Positions 53,177-64,000 of a DNA stretch of 64,000 nt are shown one piece after another. The notes beneath the pieces are model-generated. The model did not search any database. It saw only the letters and a program-made list of their open reading frames with translations, and was not told where the DNA came from. How positions within the stretch are numbered: position 1 is the first letter of the stretch; each line of letters begins with the position of its first letter. The stretch is from Falsirhodobacter deserti (GTDB lineage: Bacteria; Pseudomonadota; Alphaproteobacteria; Rhodobacterales; Rhodobacteraceae). The stretch is from assembly GCF_004015795.1 (NCBI RefSeq), contig NZ_ML137218.1, forward strand, positions 178,939-242,938. Reading direction: 5' to 3'. A program made the position numbers and the translations under genes.

Positions 53177-54978
53177 CAATAGACCCGTGCCTTCGGCGCG
53201 ATCTTCTTCAGATCGATGCCGCCTTCGTCCTGCTTGGTCAGCGGGTCCAGATGCACGGGGCGGTAATCCAGCCGCACCTCGGTGTCTTCGACCCATGCCA
53301 GCGAGTGCTTGCGCCAGTTCTCGTCGTCGCGGTTCGGATAATCCTCGTGTGCGTGGGCACCGCGGGATTCCTTGCGCGCCTCGGCCCCGACAACGGTCGC
53401 CAGCGCGTTCGGCATCAGGTTCGTCAGTTCCAGCGTTTCCATCAGGTCGGAGTTCCAGACGAGGCTGCGGTCGGTCACCTTCAGATCGGTAACCTTGGCC
53501 GCGATGGCCTTCATCTTGTCCACGCCTTCGGCCAGCGTCTTGTCGGTCCGGAACACGGCCGCATCCGACTGCATGGTGCGCTGCATCTCCAGCCGCAGTT
53601 CGGCGGTCGGGATGCTGCCCGAGGCATAGCGGAAGTGGTCGAATCGCGCGAAGATCGCATCCACTGCCGAACGGTTGACGGGATCGTTGCGCAGTTTCGG
53701 GTCCACAACCTCGGCCGCCTTGATGGCCGCAGCCCGACCGAACACCACAAGGTCGATCAGCGAGTTGGAGCCGAGGCGGTTCGCCCCGTGAACGCTTGCG
53801 CAGCCAGCTTCGCCCACGGCCATCAGGCCGGGGAAGACCGCATCGGGATTGCCTGCGGTCGGGTTCAGCACTTCGCCCCAATAGTTGGTGGGGATGCCGC
53901 CCATGTTGTAGTGGACGGTCGGAAGAACCGGGATCGGCTCTTTCGTCAGGTCCACGCCGGCAAAGATGCGCGCGGATTCGGAAATTCCCGGCAGACGTTC
54001 GTGCAGCGTTTCCGGCGGCAGGTGGTTCAGGTGCAGGTGAATGTGGTCCTTGTGTTCACCCACGCCGCGGCCTTCGCGGATCTCCATCGTCATGCAGCGC
54101 GAAACCACGTCACGCGACGCCAGATCCTTGTAGGTCGGGGCATAGCGTTCCATGAACCGCTCCCCTTCCGAGTTGGTCAGGTAGCCACCTTCGCCGCGTG
54201 CGCCTTCGGTGATCAGGCAGCCCGAGCCATAGATGCCCGTCGGGTGGAATTGCACGAATTCCATGTCCTGAAGGGGCAGGCCTGCGCGGGCCACCATGCC
54301 GCCACCATCGCCGGTGCAGGTATGGGCCGAGGTCGCGGAGAAGTAGGCACGGCCATAGCCGCCCGTGGCCAGCACGACCATCTTGGCGTTGAAGACGTGC
54401 ATCGTGCCGTCATCAAGCTTCCAGGCCACGACACCGGTGCAGCGACCGTCCGTCATGATCAGGTCCAGCGCGAAATATTCGATATAGAATTCCGCGTTGT
54501 GCTTCAGCGACTGGCCATACAGCGTGTGCAGGATGGCGTGGCCCGTGCGGTCGGCCGCGGCGCAGGTGCGCTGCACCGGCGGGCCTTCACCGAATTCGGT
54601 GGTGTGGCCGCCGAAGGGGCGCTGATAGATCTTGCCTTCTTCGGTCCGGCTGAACGGAACGCCGTAATGTTCCAGTTCGTACACGGCCTTGGGCGCTTCA
54701 CGGGCGAGGTATTCCATCGCATCCGTATCGCCCAGCCAGTCCGACCCCTTCACGGTGTCGTACATGTGCCACTGCCAGTTGTCCGGCCCCATGTTCGACA
54801 GCGACGCCGCGATGCCACCCTGTGCGGCAACGGTATGCGAACGGGTCGGGAAAACCTTGGTCACGCAAGCGGTGCGCAGACCTTGTTCGGCCATGCCCAG
54901 CGTGGCGCGAAGGCCCGCGCCGCCGGCCCCCACCACCACGACGTCATAGTCATGCGTCTCGTATTCGTAAGCAGCCAT
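53176..54978 (-). CDS. sdhA: Succinate dehydrogenase flavoprotein subunit
   Basis: SdhA oxidises succinate to fumarate. The 600-residue protein opens with [19 protein letters not shown], followed by the covalent FAD site [14 protein letters not shown] (His48), HTEFGEG-like [21 protein letters not shown], and the late [23 protein letters not shown]-terminal [19 protein letters not shown] is standard. It lies 9 bp after sdhD and is coupled to the small lipoprotein gene. Confidence 0.97.
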   Translation of the reverse strand: MAAYEYETHDYDVVVVGAGGAGLRATLGMAEQGLRTACVTKVFPTRSHTVAAQGGIAASLSNMGPDNWQWHMYDTVKGSDWLGDTDAMEYLAREAPKAVYELEHYGVPFSRTEEGKIYQRPFGGHTTEFGEGPPVQRTCAAADRTGHAILHTLYGQSLKHNAEFYIEYFALDLIMTDGRCTGVVAWKLDDGTMHVFNAKMVVLATGGYGRAYFSATSAHTCTGDGGGMVARAGLPLQDMEFVQFHPTGIYGSGCLITEGARGEGGYLTNSEGERFMERYAPTYKDLASRDVVSRCMTMEIREGRGVGEHKDHIHLHLNHLPPETLHERLPGISESARIFAGVDLTKEPIPVLPTVHYNMGGIPTNYWGEVLNPTAGNPDAVFPGLMAVGEAGCASVHGANRLGSNSLIDLVVFGRAAAIKAAEVVDPKLRNDPVNRSAVDAIFARFDHFRYASGSIPTAELRLEMQRTMQSDAAVFRTDKTLAEGVDKMKAIAAKVTDLKVTDRSLVWNSDLMETLELTNLMPNALATVVGAEARKESRGAHAHEDYPNRDDENWRKHSLAWVEDTEVRLDYRPVHLDPLTKQDEGGIDLKKIAPKARVY

Positions 54979-54987
54979 TGTCTTTCC

Positions 54988-55359
54988 TTACAGCGCGAGC
55001 TTGACCAGCGCGAACACGCCCAGCCCGATGCAGATGTAGCTGAAGGCCGTTGCCAGCAGGATCAGCGAGCGGCGGACATACGCCTTCGAGTAATCCTCGA
55101 ACATGACGATCGCGCCGTTCTTGAAGTGCAGCATGCTGACCACCAGCGTCAGGCCCGCAACAACCGCCGGGAAGGGGCGGGAGTAATAGGCAAGCACTTC
55201 GTCATAGCCCGAGCCGAGGGCAGAGCCGAAGGTGAACATGAACAGCGGGATCAGGATGATCAGCGCGGCAGCGCTCAGTTGCGTGCTCCAGTAATGGTGC
55301 ACGCCAGAATGCGCCGAGCCGAGGCCCCTGGCGCGCTTGTAGTCGGTCACGTAGCGCAT
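54988..55359 (-). CDS. sdhD: Succinate dehydrogenase membrane anchor subunit D
   Basis: A 123-residue inner-membrane subunit with three helices. ARGLGSAHSGVHHYWSTQLSA at the N-terminus and LVVSMLHFKNGAIVMFEDY, with His, are typical of the heme b/quinone region of SdhD. It follows sdhC by 9 bp and precedes sdhA by 9 bp. Confidence 0.93.
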   Translation of the reverse strand: MRYVTDYKRARGLGSAHSGVHHYWSTQLSAAALIILIPLFMFTFGSALGSGYDEVLAYYSRPFPAVVAGLTLVVSMLHFKNGAIVMFEDYSKAYVRRSLILLATAFSYICIGLGVFALVKLAL

Positions 55360-55368
55360 GATGCCTCC

Positions 55369-55752
55369 TCAGACCAGCACGAGGGTGATGAGAGTCAGGA
55401 CGACCGAGCCGACGAGGCAGGCAATGCCCAGCCGTTCCGCCGTGCGGATTTCCATCGCAAGGCCGGCATCCCAGATCAGGTGGCGCAGGCCGGCCAGCAG
55501 ATGATACCACATCCCCAGCACCGACAGCGACATCACCAGATCACCGAACCACGAGGTGATGAATCCGTCAGCCGTCCGGAACGCGTCGGGCCCCGATGCC
55601 GCGGCAACAAGCCACCACACGATGAGGATCACGGCCACCACCATGGCATTGCCGGTGATTCGGGTCAGGATCGACGTGATCGAGGTGATCTGCGGACGAT
55701 AGACCTGAAGGTGGGGGGAAAGAGGCCGCTGAATCCGTTTCGCTTCAGCCAT
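55369..55752 (-). CDS. sdhC: Succinate dehydrogenase cytochrome b556 subunit
   Basis: A 127-residue membrane subunit with three helices. The N-terminal RPLSPHLQVYRPQITSITSI and MWYHLLAGLRHLIWDAG, with heme-ligand His, are the SdhC signatures. It is the first sdh gene. The 184 bp upstream gap carries two GTGATCAC palindromes (55907-55935) and no promoter I can call with confidence. AAAGGG precedes the ATG. Confidence 0.94.
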   Translation of the reverse strand: MAEAKRIQRPLSPHLQVYRPQITSITSILTRITGNAMVVAVILIVWWLVAAASGPDAFRTADGFITSWFGDLVMSLSVLGMWYHLLAGLRHLIWDAGLAMEIRTAERLGIACLVGSVVLTLITLVLV

Positions 55753-55906
55753 GTTCGAACCCTTTTCTTGCTTGCACGCCCGCAGGCGAGTGGGGCGGGC
55801 TGGCTGGTTTTCGCAGTTCTGTCATATCTGACTGTATACCAAAGTCACGTGCCGCGAACCCCTGCATCGCCCGTTTTACATGCAGCGCGTCAAAAAAATC
55901 ATGCTT

Positions 55907-55935
55907 GTGATCACGAACATCCCGCCCGTGATCAC
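55907..55935. promoter_or_regulatory. Paired GTGATCAC operator upstream of sdh
   Basis: GTGATCAC at 55907-55914 and again at 55928-55935, start-to-start distance 21 bp. Both are flanked to give TGTGATCAC-N13-GTGATCACA. The pair lies about 155-183 bp before the sdhC ATG and directly after the DUF1737 stop. The identical pattern recurs upstream of sucC. Confidence 0.75.
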
Positions 55936-55936
55936 A

Positions 55937-56140
55937 TCATTGCTCGCCCAGCTTCATGTCCGGCGAATACTCTCCCGGCACCTCTTTCACCACGGCCTGG
56001 CCGCAGCGCATCACGCCCTTCGTAGCGTCGAAGCTGTAGGTGGGGCTTCCGTAAAGCTCCCATCCCTTGTTCAGCGCGGCCGTGATCTTGTGGCAAAAGG
56101 CCGAGGTGTCCTCCTCGGTCAGCAGGCGGTAAAGTTTCAT
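55937..56140 (-). CDS. DUF1737 family protein
   Basis: A 67-residue cytosolic protein of the DUF1737 family: MKLYRLLTEEDTSAFCHKIT, ALNKGWELYGSPTYSFD and CGQAVVKEVPGEYSPDMKL. Function unknown. It begins 7 bases after the thioesterase-like gene stops and ends two bases before the paired operators of sdh, so it is the tail of the upstream operon. Confidence 0.87.
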   Translation of the reverse strand: MKLYRLLTEEDTSAFCHKITAALNKGWELYGSPTYSFDATKGVMRCGQAVVKEVPGEYSPDMKLGEQ

Positions 56141-56147
56141 CCGGTCC

Positions 56148-58099
<1,952 letters not shown>

Positions 58100-58120
58100 T
58101 CCGCTTCGGGCAGAATAATG

Positions 58121-58152
58121 AAGGGGCGCGTTCTTCGGAGCGCGCCTTTTTC
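58121..58152 (+). terminator. Rho-independent terminator after mdh, UUCG loop
   Basis: GGCGCGTTC (58125-58133) pairs with GGAGCGCGCC-type bases 58138-58146 (one T-G wobble) around a TTCG tetraloop, extended by A/T pairs, then five T. It separates mdh from sucCDAB. Confidence 0.92.
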
Positions 58153-58202
58153 TTTGTTCCATAATGCTGCATCGCCGCATCCAATGCTGCAGGGCAGATA
58201 TT

Positions 58203-58231
58203 GTGATCACACTGCTTGATACTGTGATCAC
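58203..58231. promoter_or_regulatory. Paired GTGATCAC operator upstream of sucC
   Basis: GTGATCAC at 58203-58210 and 58224-58231, again 21 bp apart, with flanks TTGTGATCAC and GTGATCACAA, so the whole 33 bp is itself nearly symmetric. It lies 107-135 bp before the sucC ATG. A 10 bp string CTGCATCGCC at 58167-58176 is also found near the sdh operator (55862-55871). Confidence 0.75.
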
Positions 58232-58244
58232 AACAAGCGTTTTT

Positions 58245-58314
58245 CCGCTGATTAAGGCGGATTTCCATCGGAATCCGTTTTGCAGTTGCCCATATCCATG
58301 TCATCGAGATGACA
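58245..58314 (+). promoter_or_regulatory. Structured sucC leader with terminator-like hairpin
   Basis: Three hairpins can form. A: CCGC (58245-58248) with GCGG (58257-58260). B: CGGATT (58258-58263) with AATCCG (58272-58277), extended inward and followed by TTTT, terminator-like. A and B share 58258-58260 and exclude each other. C: TGTCAT (58299-58304) with ATGACA (58309-58314), perfect. This could be an attenuator or mRNA-stability element. Confidence 0.45.
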
Positions 58315-58337
58315 AATCACCAGCATGGGACATTGCC

Positions 58338-59531
58338 ATGAACATCCATGAATATCAGGCCAAGGCGCTTCTGCGCGACTATGGCGCGCCGGTTTCCGAC
58401 GGGCGCGTCGTGCTGAAGGCGGATGAGGCCAAGACGGCAGCGGGTGAGCTGGGCGGCCCGCTTTGGGTCGTGAAGTCGCAGATCCACGCGGGCGGCCGCG
58501 GCAAGGGCAAGTTCAAGGAAGCCGCTGCCGGCGAAAAAGGTGGCGTGCGTCTGGCCAAGTCGGTGGAAGAAGCCGAAGAGCTGGCCAAGCAGATGCTGGG
58601 CCGCACGCTGGTCACGCACCAGACCGGTCCTGCCGGCAAGCAGGTGAACCGCATCTATATCGAAGACGGTTCGGACATCGAGCGTGAGTTGTATCTTGCG
58701 CTGCTGGTTGATCGTGTCACGTCGCGCGTGTCCTTTGTCGTTTCGACCGAAGGCGGCATGGACATCGAGGAAGTCGCAGCCTCGACCCCGGAAAAGATCA
58801 TCAGCTTCTCGGTCGATCCGGCTTCGGGCCTGTCCGATTTCCACGGCCGCCGCGTCGCCTTCGCCCTTGGGCTGGAAGGTGCGCTGGTCAAGCAGTGCGT
58901 GGCGCTGGTCAAGCTTCTCTACAAGGCCTTCATCGAGAAGGACATGGAGATGCTGGAGATCAACCCGCTGATCGTGACGCCGCAAGGCCAGATCAAGGTG
59001 CTGGACGCCAAGGTCAGCTTCGACGGCAACGCCCTTTACCGTCATCCCGAAATCGCCGCCCTGCGCGACGAAACGGAAGAAGACGCGAAAGAGCTGGCAG
59101 CGTCCAAGTTCGACCTGAACTACATCGCGCTGGACGGCGAGATCGGCTGCATGGTCAACGGTGCAGGCCTTGCCATGGCGACGATGGACATCATCAAGCT
59201 TTACGGCGCAGAGCCGGCCAACTTCCTGGATGTCGGCGGCGGCGCCACGAAGGAAAAGGTGACCGAAGCGTTCAAGATCATCACCTCCGATCCGAACGTG
59301 AAGGGCATCCTCGTCAACATCTTCGGCGGCATCATGCGCTGCGACATCATCGCGGAAGGCATCATCGCCGCCGTGAAGGAAGTGGGCCTTCAGGTTCCGC
59401 TGGTCGTGCGCCTTGAGGGCACGAACGTGGATCAGGGCAAGGAGATCATCGCGAACTCTGGCCTGAACGTCATCGCGGGCGACAACCTGTCCGACGCCGC
59501 GCAAAAAATCGTCAAAGCGGTGAAGGGGTAA
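58338..59531 (+). CDS. sucC: Succinyl-CoA synthetase beta subunit
   Basis: The ATP-grasp subunit of succinyl-CoA synthetase (substrate-level phosphorylation in the TCA cycle). The 397-residue protein starts [19 protein letters not shown] and shows [34 protein letters not shown] and [18 protein letters not shown]. An 8-codon upstream ORF (ATG at 58325) overlaps the start out of frame. The ribosome site is weak. sucD follows after three bases. Confidence 0.97.
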   Translation: MNIHEYQAKALLRDYGAPVSDGRVVLKADEAKTAAGELGGPLWVVKSQIHAGGRGKGKFKEAAAGEKGGVRLAKSVEEAEELAKQMLGRTLVTHQTGPAGKQVNRIYIEDGSDIERELYLALLVDRVTSRVSFVVSTEGGMDIEEVAASTPEKIISFSVDPASGLSDFHGRRVAFALGLEGALVKQCVALVKLLYKAFIEKDMEMLEINPLIVTPQGQIKVLDAKVSFDGNALYRHPEIAALRDETEEDAKELAASKFDLNYIALDGEIGCMVNGAGLAMATMDIIKLYGAEPANFLDVGGGATKEKVTEAFKIITSDPNVKGILVNIFGGIMRCDIIAEGIIAAVKEVGLQVPLVVRLEGTNVDQGKEIIANSGLNVIAGDNLSDAAQKIVKAVKG

Positions 59532-59534
59532 TCC

Positions 59535-60422
59535 ATGGCCGTTCTCGTCAACGAAAACACCAAAGTCATCTGCCAGGGCCTGACCGGTTCGCAGGGGACG
59601 TTCCACACGGAACAAGCCATCGCCTATGGCACGAAGATGGTCGGCGGCGTGACGCCGGGCAAAGGCGGGCAAGAGCATCTGGGCCTGCCGGTTTTCGACA
59701 GCGTTCACGATGCGAAGGCCAAAACCGGCGCCAACGCCTCGGTGATCTATGTTCCGCCGCCCTTCGCGGCCGACTCGATCCTTGAAGCGATCGACGCGGA
59801 CATGGAGCTGATCATCTGCATCACCGAAGGCATTCCGGTGCTGGACATGATGAAGGTGAAGCGTGCGCTGCTGAACTCCAACTCGCGCCTGATCGGGCCG
59901 AACTGCCCCGGCGTCATCACGCCGGACGCGTGCAAGATCGGCATCATGCCGGGCCACATCCACAAACGTGGCTCCATCGGTGTTGTTTCGCGCTCGGGCA
60001 CGCTTACCTATGAAGCCGTGAAACAGACGTCCGACCTCGGCCTCGGCCAATCTTCGGCGGTTGGTATCGGCGGCGACCCGATCAAGGGGACCGAGCACCT
60101 CGAAGTGCTCGACATGTTCCTGTCGGATCCTGAAACCGAAGCCATGATCATGATCGGCGAAATCGGCGGATCCGCCGAAGAGGAAGCCGCCCAGTTCCTG
60201 GCCGACCAGCGCCAGAAAGGCCGCTGGAAGCCGACCGCAGGATTCATCGCAGGCCGCACGGCACCTCCGGGTCGCCGCATGGGCCATGCCGGTGCCATCG
60301 TGTCCGGCGGCAAGGGCGATGCGGAATCCAAGATCGCAGCCATGAAAGAAGCCGGTATCGTCGTCGCCGAAAGCCCCGCCCACCTGGGCGAGGCGGTGAT
60401 GAAGGCGCTTGGTCGCGCATAA
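59535..60422 (+). CDS. sucD: Succinyl-CoA synthetase alpha subunit
   Basis: The CoA-binding subunit with the phospho-His. The 295-residue protein has [37 protein letters not shown] sequence, [21 protein letters not shown], and [21 protein letters not shown] with the active His near 252. Immediately downstream of sucC and 55 bp before sucA. Confidence 0.97.
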   Translation: MAVLVNENTKVICQGLTGSQGTFHTEQAIAYGTKMVGGVTPGKGGQEHLGLPVFDSVHDAKAKTGANASVIYVPPPFAADSILEAIDADMELIICITEGIPVLDMMKVKRALLNSNSRLIGPNCPGVITPDACKIGIMPGHIHKRGSIGVVSRSGTLTYEAVKQTSDLGLGQSSAVGIGGDPIKGTEHLEVLDMFLSDPETEAMIMIGEIGGSAEEEAAQFLADQRQKGRWKPTAGFIAGRTAPPGRRMGHAGAIVSGGKGDAESKIAAMKEAGIVVAESPAHLGEAVMKALGRA

Positions 60423-60433
60423 TCCTAACGCGT

Positions 60434-60450
60434 CGCCCCTCCGGGGGGCG
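60434..60450 (+). repeat. Intercistronic hairpin between sucD and sucA
   Basis: CGCCCC (60434-60439) pairs with GGGGCG (60445-60450). No T tract, so it is more likely an mRNA-processing or stability element than a terminator. Confidence 0.4.
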
Positions 60451-60477
60451 GCGCAACCTTATTTGTCAGGTGCAGCC

Positions 60478-63444
60478 ATGACGGAACAAAGCCCCAACCA
60501 ACAATTCCACGCCTCCGCCTTCATGGACGGGGCGAACGCCGATTATATCGACCAGCTTCAGGCGAGATATGCCGCCGATCCGACCAGCGTCGATGAACAG
60601 TGGGCCGAGTTCTTCAAGGCACTGGGCGAAAACGATCAGGACGTGAAGCGTGCTGCGGAAGGCCCCAGCTGGGCCCGTGCCGACTGGCCGCCGCAGCCGG
60701 TAGACGATCTGACGGCCGCGCTGACGGGCGAATGGCCGATGATGCCTGCCGCCGACGCGAAGGCCGCCGCGAAGAAGATCACCGGCAAAGCCGCCGAGGC
60801 TGGCGTGCAGGTTTCCTCGGACCAGCTTCAGCGTGCCGTGCTGGATTCGATCCGTGCCATCATGCTGATCCGCGCCTACCGGATCCGCGGTCACCTGGCC
60901 GCCGATCTGGATCCGCTCGGCATGCGCGACGTGGCGCATCACCCCGAACTGGATCCCAAGACCTATGGTTTCACCGAGGCGGATTATGACCGCCCGATCT
61001 TCCTGGACAACATCCTGGGCCTGCAGGTCGGCAGCCTCCGCCAGATCCTGGAGATGGTGAAACGCACCTATTGCGGCACCTTTGCGCTGCAATACATGCA
61101 CATTTCCGATCCCGAACAGGCCGCATGGCTGAAAGAGCGGATCGAGGGCTATGGCAAGGAGATCGCCTTCACGCGCGAAGGCCGCCGCGCCATCCTGAAC
61201 AAGCTGGTCGAGGCCGAGGGCTTCGAGAAGTTCCTGCATGTGAAATACATGGGGACGAAACGCTTCGGTCTGGACGGCGGCGAAAGCCTGATCCCCGCGA
61301 TGGAGCAGATCATCAAGCGCGGTGGTCAGCTTGGCGTGAAAGAGATCGTCATCGGCATGCCGCACCGGGGCCGCCTGTCGGTTCTGGCCAACGTCATGCA
61401 GAAGCCCTACCGCGCGATCTTCAACGAGTTCCAGGGCGGCAGCTTCAAGCCGGACGATGTCGACGGTTCGGGCGATGTGAAGTACCACCTCGGTGCCTCG
61501 GCCGACCGCACGTTCGACGGCAACAACGTCCACCTGTCGCTGACAGCGAACCCTTCGCACCTTGAGGCGGTGAACCCCGTCGTGCTGGGTAAGGTCCGCG
61601 CCAAGCAGGACCAGTATCACGACACGGAAAGCCGCGCGGCGGTGCTGCCGATCCTTCTGCATGGCGATGCCGCCTTCGCAGGTCAGGGTGTCGTGGCGGA
61701 ATGCTTCGGGCTTTCGGGCCTGCGGGGTCACCGCACCGGCGGGACGATCCACATCGTCGTGAACAACCAGATCGGCTTCACGACGGCACCGTCCTTCTCG
61801 CGCTCCTCGCCCTATCCGACGGATATCGCGCTGATGGTGGACGCCCCGATCTTCCACGTGAACGGCGACGATCCCGAGGCCGTGGTCCACGCCGCGCGCG
61901 TGGCGATCGAGTTCCGTCAGAAGTTCCACAAGGATGTGGTTCTGGACATCTTCTGCTATCGCCGCTTCGGTCACAACGAAGGCGACGAGCCGATGTTCAC
62001 GAACCCGGCCATGTACCAGAAGATCCGCAAGCAGAAGACGACGCTGCAGCTTTACACGGATCGCCTGGTCAAGGACGGCCTCATCCCCGAGGGCGAGATC
62101 GAGGACATGAAGGCGCAGTTCCAGTCGATGCTGAACGGCGAATTCGAATCCTCCAAGGATTACAAGCCGAACAAGGCCGACTGGCTGGACGGCCGCTGGA
62201 AACACCTCAACCGTGAAGGCGAGGAGTATCAGGCGGGCCAAACTGCCATCGCCCCCGATACGATGGCCGAAATCGGCAAGGCGCTGACCACGGCACCCGA
62301 GGGGTTCGAACTGCACAAGACGGTTTCGCGCCTGCTGGATGCCAAGAAGAAGATGTTCGAAACTGGCACCGGCTTCGATTGGGCCACGGCCGAGGCGCTC
62401 GCCTTCGGATCGCTGGTCATCGAAGGCTTCCCCGTGCGTCTTTCGGGTCAGGATTCCACCCGCGGCACGTTCAGCCAGCGCCACTCTGCCTTCGTCAACC
62501 AGGCGACCGAGGAGCGGTATTATCCGCTGAACAACATCCGTCAGGGCCAGTCGCGCTATGAAGTGATCGACTCGATGCTGTCGGAATATGCGGTTCTGGG
62601 CTTCGAATACGGCTACTCGCTGGCCGAACCCAACGCACTGGTGATGTGGGAAGCCCAGTTCGGCGATTTTGCCAACGGCGCCCAGATCATGTTCGACCAG
62701 TTCATCAACTCGGGCGAGTCCAAGTGGCTGCGGATGTCAGGCCTGACGATGCTGCTGCCGCATGGTTACGAAGGGCAGGGGCCGGAACACTCCTCCGCCC
62801 GTCTGGAACGCTTCCTGCAGATGAGCGCGAACGACAACTGGATCGTTGCCAATGTTTCGACACCGGCAAACTATTTCCACATCCTTCGCCGCCAGCTGCA
62901 CCGGACCTTCCGCAAGCCGCTGGTACTGATGACGCCGAAATCGCTGCTGCGCCATCCGATGTGCATCTCGGATGCGGCGGACTTCACCGATGGTTCGACG
63001 TTCCACCGCATCCTGTGGGATGACGCAGAGCGCGGCCATTCGGATCTGAAGCTTCGCCCCGATGCCGAGATCAAGCGCGTCGTCATCTCCTCGGGCAAGG
63101 TCTATTTCGACCTGCTGGCGGAACGTGACAAGCGCGGTGCCGATGACGTCTATCTTCTGCGTCTTGAGCAGTTCTATCCCTTCCCGGCCCTGTCGCTGGT
63201 GAAAGAGCTGGAGCGCTTCAAGGATGCCGAGATTGTCTGGTGTCAGGAAGAACCCAAGAACCAGGGCGGCTGGACCTTCGTGGAGCCGAACCTTGAATGG
63301 GTGCTGACGCGCATCGGCGCGAAACATTCGCGCGCGGTTTATGCGGGACGTGCGGCTTCCGCCTCGCCCGCGACGGGTCTTGCCTCTCGCCACAAGGCAG
63401 AGCAGGAATCGCTTGTGAACGAAGCTTTGACGGTAGGGGGCTGA
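60478..63444 (+). CDS. sucA: 2-oxoglutarate dehydrogenase E1 component
   Basis: The thiamine-diphosphate subunit that decarboxylates 2-oxoglutarate. The 988-residue protein starts with a disordered N-terminus containing [19 protein letters not shown], then [75 protein letters not shown] VNNQIGFTT, and the transketolase part ([37 protein letters not shown]). The ATG at 60478 is chosen over an upstream in-frame start because homology begins there. sucB starts two bases after its stop. Confidence 0.97.
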   Translation: MTEQSPNQQFHASAFMDGANADYIDQLQARYAADPTSVDEQWAEFFKALGENDQDVKRAAEGPSWARADWPPQPVDDLTAALTGEWPMMPAADAKAAAKKITGKAAEAGVQVSSDQLQRAVLDSIRAIMLIRAYRIRGHLAADLDPLGMRDVAHHPELDPKTYGFTEADYDRPIFLDNILGLQVGSLRQILEMVKRTYCGTFALQYMHISDPEQAAWLKERIEGYGKEIAFTREGRRAILNKLVEAEGFEKFLHVKYMGTKRFGLDGGESLIPAMEQIIKRGGQLGVKEIVIGMPHRGRLSVLANVMQKPYRAIFNEFQGGSFKPDDVDGSGDVKYHLGASADRTFDGNNVHLSLTANPSHLEAVNPVVLGKVRAKQDQYHDTESRAAVLPILLHGDAAFAGQGVVAECFGLSGLRGHRTGGTIHIVVNNQIGFTTAPSFSRSSPYPTDIALMVDAPIFHVNGDDPEAVVHAARVAIEFRQKFHKDVVLDIFCYRRFGHNEGDEPMFTNPAMYQKIRKQKTTLQLYTDRLVKDGLIPEGEIEDMKAQFQSMLNGEFESSKDYKPNKADWLDGRWKHLNREGEEYQAGQTAIAPDTMAEIGKALTTAPEGFELHKTVSRLLDAKKKMFETGTGFDWATAEALAFGSLVIEGFPVRLSGQDSTRGTFSQRHSAFVNQATEERYYPLNNIRQGQSRYEVIDSMLSEYAVLGFEYGYSLAEPNALVMWEAQFGDFANGAQIMFDQFINSGESKWLRMSGLTMLLPHGYEGQGPEHSSARLERFLQMSANDNWIVANVSTPANYFHILRRQLHRTFRKPLVLMTPKSLLRHPMCISDAADFTDGSTFHRILWDDAERGHSDLKLRPDAEIKRVVISSGKVYFDLLAERDKRGADDVYLLRLEQFYPFPALSLVKELERFKDAEIVWCQEEPKNQGGWTFVEPNLEWVLTRIGAKHSRAVYAGRAASASPATGLASRHKAEQESLVNEALTVGG

Positions 63445-63445
63445 T

Positions 63446-64000
63446 ATGGCGACCGAAGTACGTGTTCCGACACTGGGCGAAAGCGTCTCTGAAGCGACGG
63501 TTGCCACCTGGTTCAAGAAGGTTGGCGACAGCGTCGCGCAGGACGAGATGCTGTGCGAACTTGAAACCGACAAGGTGACGGTGGAGGTGCCTGCACCTGC
63601 CGCCGGCACCCTGACGGAAATCGTCGCCGCCGAGGGCGAAACGGTTGGCGTGAATGCCCTGCTGGCGCAGATTGGCGAAGGTGCGGCGAAACCAGCCGCC
63701 CCGGCAAAGACGGAAGACACCGGCACCAAGCAGTCCGGTTCGGGAGAAGCGAAGATGGTCGATGTGATGGTCCCCGCCCTTGGGGAAAGCGTCTCGGAAG
63801 CGACGGTTGCCACCTGGTTCAAGAAGCCGGGCGACGCAGTGGCGCAGGACGAGATGCTGTGCGAACTGGAAACCGACAAGGTATCGGTCGAGGTTCCGTC
63901 CCCCGCAGCGGGCATCCTTGGTGAGATCGTTGCCAAGGAAGGCGACACGGTTCCGGCAGGTGCGAAGCTTGCGGTGATCCAGGCTGGCGAAGGCGCAGTC
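63446..64000 (+). CDS. sucB: 2-oxoglutarate dehydrogenase E2 component, 5' part
   Basis: Only the first 185 residues are inside the window; the gene runs off the end. Two lipoyl domains in tandem are visible, each with [14 protein letters not shown] and the lipoylated Lys in ETDKVTVEV or ETDKVSVEV, joined by an Ala/Pro/Gly-rich linker. The rest (E1/E3-binding and acyltransferase domains) is not seen. The two domains are nearly identical over about 100 bases of DNA. Dihydrolipoyl dehydrogenase is expected further on. Confidence 0.95.
   Translation, partial: MATEVRVPTLGESVSEATVATWFKKVGDSVAQDEMLCELETDKVTVEVPAPAAGTLTEIVAAEGETVGVNALLAQIGEGAAKPAAPAKTEDTGTKQSGSGEAKMVDVMVPALGESVSEATVATWFKKPGDAVAQDEMLCELETDKVSVEVPSPAAGILGEIVAKEGDTVPAGAKLAVIQAGEGAV

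Noticed and set aside
53251..56025. A 924-codon open frame opposite sdhA-sdhD
   Set aside because: It is antisense to well-conserved sdh genes and rich in His, Arg and Gln, as expected from high-GC codon bias. No domain is visible.
58217..58230. FNR-type site (TTGAT-N4-ATCAA) before sucC
   Set aside because: Spacing and second half do not match; the bases are better explained by the GTGATCAC pair.
60466..62484. A 672-codon open frame opposite sucA
   Set aside because: Antisense to conserved E1; composition and lack of motifs mark it as a shadow.

Overview
The window is 64 kb of ordinary, dense chromosome from a high-GC alphaproteobacterium of the Rhodobacterales (Rhodobacter/Paracoccus-like). 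This rests on gene content: sdh and mdh-suc genes side by side, a CitE-like malyl-CoA thioesterase, DUF1737 and DUF3572 proteins, the radical-SAM/UdgX repair pair, and protein sequences of Rhodobacterales type. I cannot name the genus. I see no rRNA, tRNA, CRISPR, insertion sequence or prophage. No gap between genes exceeds about 285 bp, so there are no long empty stretches. The first gene (glycosyltransferase) and the last (sucB) run off the window ends.

Layout: 0-5.5 kb holds a glycosyltransferase end, a penicillin-binding carboxypeptidase, clpS with an rRNA methyltransferase-like gene, a small lipoprotein and hemF. 5.5-13 kb holds an Lhr-type helicase, a YmdB-type phosphoesterase, an SLC13 permease, yebC, an amino-acid exporter and an EamA permease. 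13-19.4 kb is a carbon-reserve and stress block (glgX, glgC, treY, a secreted PRC-barrel protein) whose promoters share a GGAAC-N16/17-NGTT pattern. 19.6-22.2 kb is a two-gene DNA-repair operon (radical SAM protein and UdgX) with a LexA box on its promoter. 22-31.6 kb holds an MscS channel, a zinc peptidase, a cation/proton antiporter with a cyclic-nucleotide domain, metG, an aldo/keto reductase and a lipocalin-like lipoprotein. 31.6-33.6 kb is an EF-hand protein, an ECF sigma factor, a membrane protein of anti-sigma type and a periplasmic sensor. 33.6-45.7 kb is mixed: diguanylate cyclase, DUF3572, HAD phosphatase, acs-adk, a large MHS transporter, an isomerase, truA, ycjX-ycjF, an MBL hydrolase and a zincin. 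45.7-51.8 kb is glpD-glpK, hemE, hemC, an OsmC protein and a GNAT enzyme.

51.8-64 kb is the TCA block. On the minus strand are a malyl-CoA thioesterase-like gene, a DUF1737 gene, sdhC, sdhD, sdhA, two small lipoprotein genes and sdhB, with GNAT last. On the plus strand are mdh, sucC, sucD, sucA and sucB. Together they cover 2-oxoglutarate to oxaloacetate except fumarase. The sdh and suc upstream regions each carry two GTGATCAC palindromes exactly 21 bp apart, which suggests one shared, undescribed (to me) regulator.

The three observations I rate highest are all regulatory: the paired GTGATCAC operators, the LexA-controlled and probably leaderless UdgX operon, and the run of GGAAC-N16/17-NGTT promoters over the glycogen/trehalose genes.
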